Positions 6,087 to 9,059 of a stretch of 9,059 nt of DNA are shown here, in pieces. Position numbers and translations under genes: made by a program. The stretch is from the NCBI GenBank assembly GCA_902792495.1, contig CADBAC010000112.1, positions 1 to 9,059 on the forward strand. Direction: 5' to 3'. The notes below the pieces were generated by a model. The model had not been told where the DNA came from and did no database searches. It saw only the letters and a list, made by a program, of their open reading frames with translations. This DNA is from Ruminococcus flavefaciens. GTDB taxonomy: Bacteria > Bacillota > Clostridia > Oscillospirales > Ruminococcaceae. Each line of letters begins with the position of its first letter. The first letter of the stretch is position 1.

Positions 6087-6171
6087 GCGGCATGGAAGGA
6101 ACTATACCGGCCAGTTGGTTCTCGCATCTTGAAATAGCAATTGAGAGGTTCGAATCCCTCTCTGTCCGCCA
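6087..6171 (+). pseudogene. Decayed type II tRNA-like sequence (perhaps Leu-type)
   Basis: These 85 bases start one base after the MaoC-like stop. They begin GCGGCATGG and end TGTCCGCCA. GCGG(A)CA and TGTCCGC would pair fully if one A were restored. A T-arm is recognisable as GAGAGG/CCTCTC around TTCGAATC, but the loop is 8 rather than 7 nt. A D-arm-like GGAACTATACC and a GCAATTGAGAG variable-arm-like stretch resemble leucine-type long-variable-arm tRNAs. No good anticodon stem forms. It is best read as a broken tRNA relic, possibly the trace of a recombination or att site; it is unlikely to work. Confidence 0.5.
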
Positions 6172-6177
6172 GAATTA

Positions 6178-6222
6178 AAAAGCCTGTATTTCGAGGAAAA
6201 CGCCGAAATACAGGCTTTTCTG
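6178..6222 (+). terminator. Strong hairpin terminator after the tRNA-like relic
   Basis: A perfect 16-bp stem, AAAAGCCTGTATTTCG (6178-6193) with CGAAATACAGGCTTTT (6204-6219), around a 10-nt loop. The A and T runs lie inside the stem, so it could stop transcription from either side. It would end the MaoC-like transcript. Confidence 0.85.
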
Positions 6223-6262
6223 TTACATACAGAAAGCAGTTTTAAATGAAAATTTGCAGTCC

Positions 6263-6316
6263 CGTGTGCACAAAAAACAGGTGTAATGCACACGAAATGC
6301 ACACGGAATGCACACG
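6263..6316. repeat. Three tandem 11-bp repeats with an inverted flank
   Basis: The unit NAATGCACACG occurs three times head to tail (6284-6294, 6295-6305, 6306-6316), differing only at its first base. Upstream, CGTGTGCA (6263-6270) is the exact inverse of TGCACACG (6287-6294), so the first copy can also pair in a hairpin. The period is about one helical turn, as in arrays bound by a protein on one DNA face. No gene reads convincingly through it. Confidence 0.8.
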
Positions 6317-6349
6317 ACTGAAAGGCAGTATAACGATAAGAAAAGAAGC

Positions 6350-6377
6350 CAGCTCCCGTCAGGGAGCTGTTGTTTTT
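6350..6377 (+). terminator. Intrinsic terminator-like hairpin
   Basis: CAGCTCCC (6350-6357) and GGGAGCTG (6362-6369) form 8 bp around a GTCA tetraloop, followed by TTGTTTTT. There is no intact gene between it and the previous terminator, so it may have served a gene now lost. Confidence 0.75.
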
Positions 6378-6379
6378 GT

Positions 6380-6399
6380 AAGTAATAAATTTATTGCTT
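6380..6399. repeat. AT-rich 20-bp palindrome
   Basis: AAGTAATAAATTTATTGCTT is symmetric around 6389/6390 except for one T/G position pair. It follows the terminator at 6350-6377 directly and could be an operator or simply a relic; nothing nearby indicates a binding protein. Confidence 0.5.
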
Positions 6400-6476
6400 C
6401 CACTCGGACTATATGGAGTTCCGGTTCAAGTCAGGGACGTCGGTTATTATTGAGAAGTGATTAGATATGAGCAATT

Positions 6477-6502
6477 CCCGCATCGGGTGATGCGGGTTTT
6501 TT
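6477..6502 (+). terminator. Intrinsic terminator upstream of the pdxS promoter
   Basis: CCCGCATC (6477-6484), loop GGGT, GATGCGGG (6489-6496), then TTTTTT. This textbook terminator insulates the pdxS promoter, whose -35 starts 6 nt later. Confidence 0.9.
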
Positions 6503-6507
6503 ATAAT

Positions 6508-6536
6508 TTGACTTTTTTCAACTGGTACGATAAAAT
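6508..6536 (+). promoter_or_regulatory. Promoter of pdxS-pdxT
   Basis: TTGACT (6508-6513), a 17-nt spacer and TAAAAT (6531-6536). The start point would be near 6543, giving a leader of about 69 nt to ATG 6612. Another TATAAT lies at about 6586-6591 without a convincing -35. Confidence 0.78.
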
Positions 6537-6558
6537 AAACGGAAACTGGATATATCCA
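6520..6558 (+). promoter_or_regulatory. Candidate PdxR/MocR operator: AACTGG direct repeats plus palindrome
   Basis: AACTGG occurs at 6520-6525 (in the promoter spacer) and 6544-6549 (just past the start point), 24 bp apart; a third copy is at 6601-6606. The second copy runs into the perfect 12-bp palindrome TGGATATATCCA (6547-6558). MocR-type regulators of PLP genes commonly bind short direct repeats near pdxST promoters, and a MocR gene lies downstream. The assignment to that regulator is inference. Confidence 0.4.
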
Positions 6559-6611
6559 AATCAGAAACTAACTGCTATAATGATTATCAATTAAACAAGG
6601 AACTGGCACAA

Positions 6612-7445
6612 ATGCTCAAGGGCGGAGTTATTATGGACGTTACAACACCAGAACAGGCTGTCATTGCGCAGGAAGCAGGTGCATGTGCAGTCATGGCACT
6701 TGAACGGATACCGGCTGACATCAGAGCCGCTGGCGGAGTATCAAGAATGAGCGATCCTGCTATGATCCGTTCGATTCAGGAAGCTGTTACGATTCCCGTT
6801 ATGGCAAAATGCCGTATCGGTCACTTTGTGGAAGCGCAGATACTTGAAGCAATAGAGATCGACTATATCGACGAGAGCGAAGTCCTTTCTCCTGCCGACG
6901 ATGTTTACCACGTTGATAAGCGGCAGTTCAAAGTACCGTTCGTCTGCGGTGCGAGAGATCTCGGAGAAGCTCTGCGCCGTATTGCCGAGGGTGCTTCGAT
7001 GATACGCACTAAGGGTGAACCGGGCACGGGCGATATCGTGCAGGCCGTCAGACATATGAGAATGATGAATTCGCAGATACGCCACGCAGTATCTCTCAGT
7101 GAGGATGAACTGTATGAAGAAGCAAAGAAGCTGCAGGTGCCGTATGATCTGCTGAAACAAGTCCATGACAGCGGCAGGCTTCCCGTTGTTAATTTTGCGG
7201 CAGGCGGCGTGGCAACTCCTGCTGATGCAGCCCTTATGATGCAGCTCGGAGCAGAGGGCGTGTTCGTCGGTTCGGGTATATTCAAATCAGGCGATCCCGT
7301 AAAACGTGCTTCAGCAATCGTTCAGGCTGTGACCAACTATACAGACGCAAAACTGATAGCAGAGCTTTCATCAGGACTTGGCGAAGCAATGGTCGGCATC
7401 AATGAACAGGAAATAAAGCTCATCATGGAAGAAAGGGGCAAATAA
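6612..7445 (+). CDS. pdxS: Pyridoxal 5'-phosphate synthase subunit PdxS
   Basis: PdxS condenses a pentose phosphate, glyceraldehyde 3-phosphate and ammonia (from PdxT) to PLP in the DXP-independent route. From ATG 6612 the product is 277 aa with the (beta/alpha)8 signatures [63 protein letters not shown] and [21 protein letters not shown]. The catalytic residues are Asp9, Lys66 and Lys134, corresponding to Asp24, Lys81 and Lys149 of B. subtilis. The constant offset of 15 shows that about 15 N-terminal residues are missing. The codons upstream of 6612 still encode [11 protein letters not shown] in frame, typical of this family's N terminus, but no ATG, GTG or TTG precedes them after the in-frame stop. 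AAGGAA 9 nt before ATG 6612 could serve as the ribosome site. It overlaps pdxT by one base. Confidence 0.95.
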   Translation: MLKGGVIMDVTTPEQAVIAQEAGACAVMALERIPADIRAAGGVSRMSDPAMIRSIQEAVTIPVMAKCRIGHFVEAQILEAIEIDYIDESEVLSPADDVYHVDKRQFKVPFVCGARDLGEALRRIAEGASMIRTKGEPGTGDIVQAVRHMRMMNSQIRHAVSLSEDELYEEAKKLQVPYDLLKQVHDSGRLPVVNFAAGGVATPADAALMMQLGAEGVFVGSGIFKSGDPVKRASAIVQAVTNYTDAKLIAELSSGLGEAMVGINEQEIKLIMEERGK

Positions 7446-8011
7446 TGCGTATCGGTGTTCTTGCCCTTCAGGGAGCATTTGCAGAGCATATATCCAAGCT
7501 GAAACAGATAAATGTTGAAGCATTTGAGATCCGTCAGCTAAAAGACCTAAGCGGACATTTTGACGGTCTGATTCTCCCCGGCGGTGAAAGTACAGCTATG
7601 CGAAAGCTGTTAGGTGATCTCTCTCTGTATGAACCGCTGAAAGAAATAATACAGAATGGCTTGCCTGTTTTCGGGACCTGCGCCGGTATGATACTGCTTG
7701 CCAAAGAAATAGAGGGAGAGGAACCTTGCTTCGGAACGCTCGATATAACCGTAAAACGGAACGCTTACGGCAGACAGCTCGGCAGTTTTCGCTGTGTTGA
7801 TGAGTTTGCAGGAAAAGAAATTGAAATGCCGTTTATCCGTGCGCCCTATGCAGAACGTGTTGGAGAGGGTGTGAACGTGCTTTCCAGAATCAAAGGAAAA
7901 ATAGTTGCTGTACAGCAGGATAATCAGCTTGCGACAGCCTTCCACCCTGAACTTACCAATGATACGTCTGTATACGAATATTTCATCAAAATGGTTGAAA
8001 ACCGCCGGTAA
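7445..8011 (+). CDS. pdxT: PLP synthase glutaminase subunit PdxT
   Basis: 188 aa, the usual PdxT length. This class I glutamine amidotransferase hydrolyses glutamine and passes ammonia to PdxS in the 12+12 PLP synthase complex in the cytoplasm. The start [15 protein letters not shown], the oxyanion-region PGGEST (45-50), the nucleophile Cys79 in GTCAGM, RAPY (132-135) and the His167/Glu169 pair of FHPEL are all intact. The ATG at 7445 shares its A with the pdxS stop (TAATG), and AAGGGG (7433-7438) lies 6 nt upstream inside pdxS, so the two subunits are translationally linked. Its last codons contain the promoter of the next gene. Confidence 0.97.
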   Translation: MRIGVLALQGAFAEHISKLKQINVEAFEIRQLKDLSGHFDGLILPGGESTAMRKLLGDLSLYEPLKEIIQNGLPVFGTCAGMILLAKEIEGEEPCFGTLDITVKRNAYGRQLGSFRCVDEFAGKEIEMPFIRAPYAERVGEGVNVLSRIKGKIVAVQQDNQLATAFHPELTNDTSVYEYFIKMVENRR

Positions 8012-8023
8012 AAGTAGTATAAT
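7995..8023 (+). promoter_or_regulatory. Promoter of the MocR-type regulator, inside the pdxT 3' end
   Basis: TTGAAA (7995-8000) in the last pdxT codons, a 17-nt spacer and a perfect TATAAT (8018-8023). It would start transcripts near 8030, about 23 nt before the regulator's ATG, allowing the regulator to be made independently of pdxST. Confidence 0.75.
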
Positions 8024-8052
8024 AAAGAAAAATATACGAAGGGGTGCAGAGA

Positions 8053-9059
8053 ATGTACATTGAGATAGATCACAGCAGCACGATCTGTGCCTATATGCAG
8101 ATTTATCAGGAATTGCGAAGTCGTATCATCTCAGGAGCATTTGTGTACGGTGCGAAGCTCCCGTCAAAACGTGTGCTTGCAAAGGAGTGTCTTGTCAGCA
8201 TTATAACAGTTGAACACGCATACCAGCTTTTATGCGATGAGGGGTACTGCGAAATGAAGCCGAGAAGCGGCTGTTATGTTAAGTATTGTTCGGATAACTT
8301 CTTTCCTGTATCTGACAAGAAAAATGATTCCACAACACCTTCAAATGCGGCTATTATCCATAATGATAACATCTCTTTCTCAACGGTTTCGTCATTACTA
8401 AGAAAAGTAATCCTTGACAGCGGAGAGCGCATTCTCATGAAATCTCCGACAGGCGGCAGTGCTGAGCTACGTGACGCAATATGCCGTTACCTCGCAAGAT
8501 GTCGAAACATAAACGTTTCAAGCGAACAGATCATCATTGGTTCGGGTGCGGAATATCTGTATGGACTCTGCATCCAGATGCTTGGCAGAGATAATATGAT
8601 AGCTTTGGAATCTCCCTCGTATGAGAAGATACGTGCGGTGTATACCGCAAACGGCGCTGTCTGCGATATGCTCGAAATGGACAGCGAGGGTATCCGTACC
8701 GATGAGCTTGAACGCACACAGGCAAAGATACTCCATGTTACGCCGTTCAACAGCTTTCCGAGCCTTATAACTGCATCTGCTGAACGCAGACATTATTATC
8801 TTGAATGGGCTTCTCATAGAAATGCGGTGATCATCGAAGACGACTACGACTCGGAATTTACTCTGAACGGAAAAGCACCACAGACGCTTTTCGCTCAAAC
8901 GACTGACGAGAACGTGATCTATATCAACACCTTTTCCAAAACGATAGCCCCATCGCTGAGAGCAGGATATATGGTTCTTCCTAAGAAATATCTGACATTG
9001 TACAATGATAGAGTAGGCTTTTATTCCTGTACTGTACCTATGCTAGAACAGTTTTTTCT
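8053..9059 (+). CDS. MocR/PdxR-family transcriptional regulator (GntR wHTH plus aminotransferase-like domain), C-terminus missing
   Basis: 335 codons are visible before the right edge; full MocR proteins are about 450-500 aa. Residues 1-80 are a GntR winged helix-turn-helix (YQELRSRIISGAF, LPSKRVLAKECLVSIITVEHAYQLL). After a linker, residues about 115 onward are a fold-type I aminotransferase-like domain with SPTGGSAELRDAI, GSGAEYLY, the MocR signature EDDYDSEF (262-269) and the PLP lysine Lys296 in NTFSKTIAPSLRAGY. These proteins sense PLP or PLP-amino acid adducts and are usually not enzymes. Next to pdxST it is most likely a PdxR-type regulator, but here it is co-directional and downstream rather than divergent. 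GAAGGGG lies 8 nt before ATG 8053. I leave the symbol empty because regulation of pdxST is inferred from position only. Confidence 0.9.
   Translation, partial: MYIEIDHSSTICAYMQIYQELRSRIISGAFVYGAKLPSKRVLAKECLVSIITVEHAYQLLCDEGYCEMKPRSGCYVKYCSDNFFPVSDKKNDSTTPSNAAIIHNDNISFSTVSSLLRKVILDSGERILMKSPTGGSAELRDAICRYLARCRNINVSSEQIIIGSGAEYLYGLCIQMLGRDNMIALESPSYEKIRAVYTANGAVCDMLEMDSEGIRTDELERTQAKILHVTPFNSFPSLITASAERRHYYLEWASHRNAVIIEDDYDSEFTLNGKAPQTLFAQTTDENVIYINTFSKTIAPSLRAGYMVLPKKYLTLYNDRVGFYSCTVPMLEQFF

Noticed and set aside
6102..6302. Minus-strand open frame of 66 codons antisense to the tRNA-like relic
   Set aside because: Open frames antisense to tRNA sequence are a common artefact. It contains the 16-bp terminator hairpin and has no ribosome site.
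6400..6450. Second tRNA-like T-arm (TTCCGGTTCAAGTCAGGGA)
   Set aside because: Only the TTCAAGTC core and at most 4 bp of stem fit. No acceptor, anticodon or D-arm could be placed around it.
6246..6464. Plus-strand open frame of 72 codons between the tRNA relic and pdxS
   Set aside because: It reads through the 11-bp repeats, a terminator and a palindrome, has no ribosome site, and its composition is not protein-like.

Overview
The window looks like a chromosomal segment of a low- to moderate-GC anaerobic Firmicute, most likely Clostridia and Ruminococcus-like. That placement is an inference from style, not a database match. The signs are two T-box leaders, strong purine-rich ribosome binding sites, near-consensus sigma-A promoters (TTGACA/17/TATAAT) and the DXP-independent PLP genes pdxS-pdxT. 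No plasmid, phage structural or CRISPR genes are visible.

Left half, minus strand (5400 to 1). Two separate transcription units each start with a perfect consensus promoter followed by a T-box tRNA-sensing leader and an intrinsic terminator. The upstream unit (T-box leader about 5365-5134) drives a 783-aa triple fusion, XRE helix-turn-helix, then cupin, then acyl-CoA synthetase (AMP-forming). This is translationally coupled (TAATG) to a 480-aa protein with two N-terminal ACT domains and a metallo-beta-lactamase-fold domain. The downstream unit (T-box leader about 1097-808) drives a TIM-barrel sugar phosphate isomerase/epimerase-like gene that runs off the left edge. The two leaders share a 19-base identical T-box core and similar terminators, so they look like copies of one cassette. 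The copy in front of the synthetase lacks about 54 nt that hold the usual specifier strand in the other copy. None of these genes is an aminoacyl-tRNA synthetase, amino-acid biosynthetic enzyme or transporter of the kind T-boxes usually control.

Middle, plus strand (5565-6505). A divergently transcribed MaoC-like hotdog dehydratase/hydratase (5655-6086) has its own extended -10 promoter. An enoyl- or hydroxyacyl-CoA-acting enzyme opposite an acyl-CoA synthetase suggests a shared pathway. It is followed by about 500 non-coding bases holding a decayed type II tRNA-like sequence, three intrinsic-terminator hairpins, three tandem 11-bp repeats and an AT-rich palindrome.

Right half, plus strand (6508-9059). 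A vitamin B6 module: pdxS and pdxT (the PLP synthase synthase/glutaminase pair, overlapping by one base) and a MocR/PdxR-type GntR-aminotransferase regulator. The regulator has its own promoter inside the end of pdxT and is cut by the right edge. pdxS lacks an obvious start codon at its family-typical N terminus: the conserved residues are encoded upstream in frame, but the first usable ATG is an internal conserved methionine. Candidate regulator sites (AACTGG repeats and a 12-bp palindrome) lie around the pdxS promoter.

The most interesting part is the amino-acid-responsive acyl-CoA unit on the left: tRNA charging (T-box), small-ligand sensing (ACT, cupin) and thioester chemistry (synthetase, possibly MBL hydrolase and MaoC) sit in one locus whose role I cannot name from sequence.
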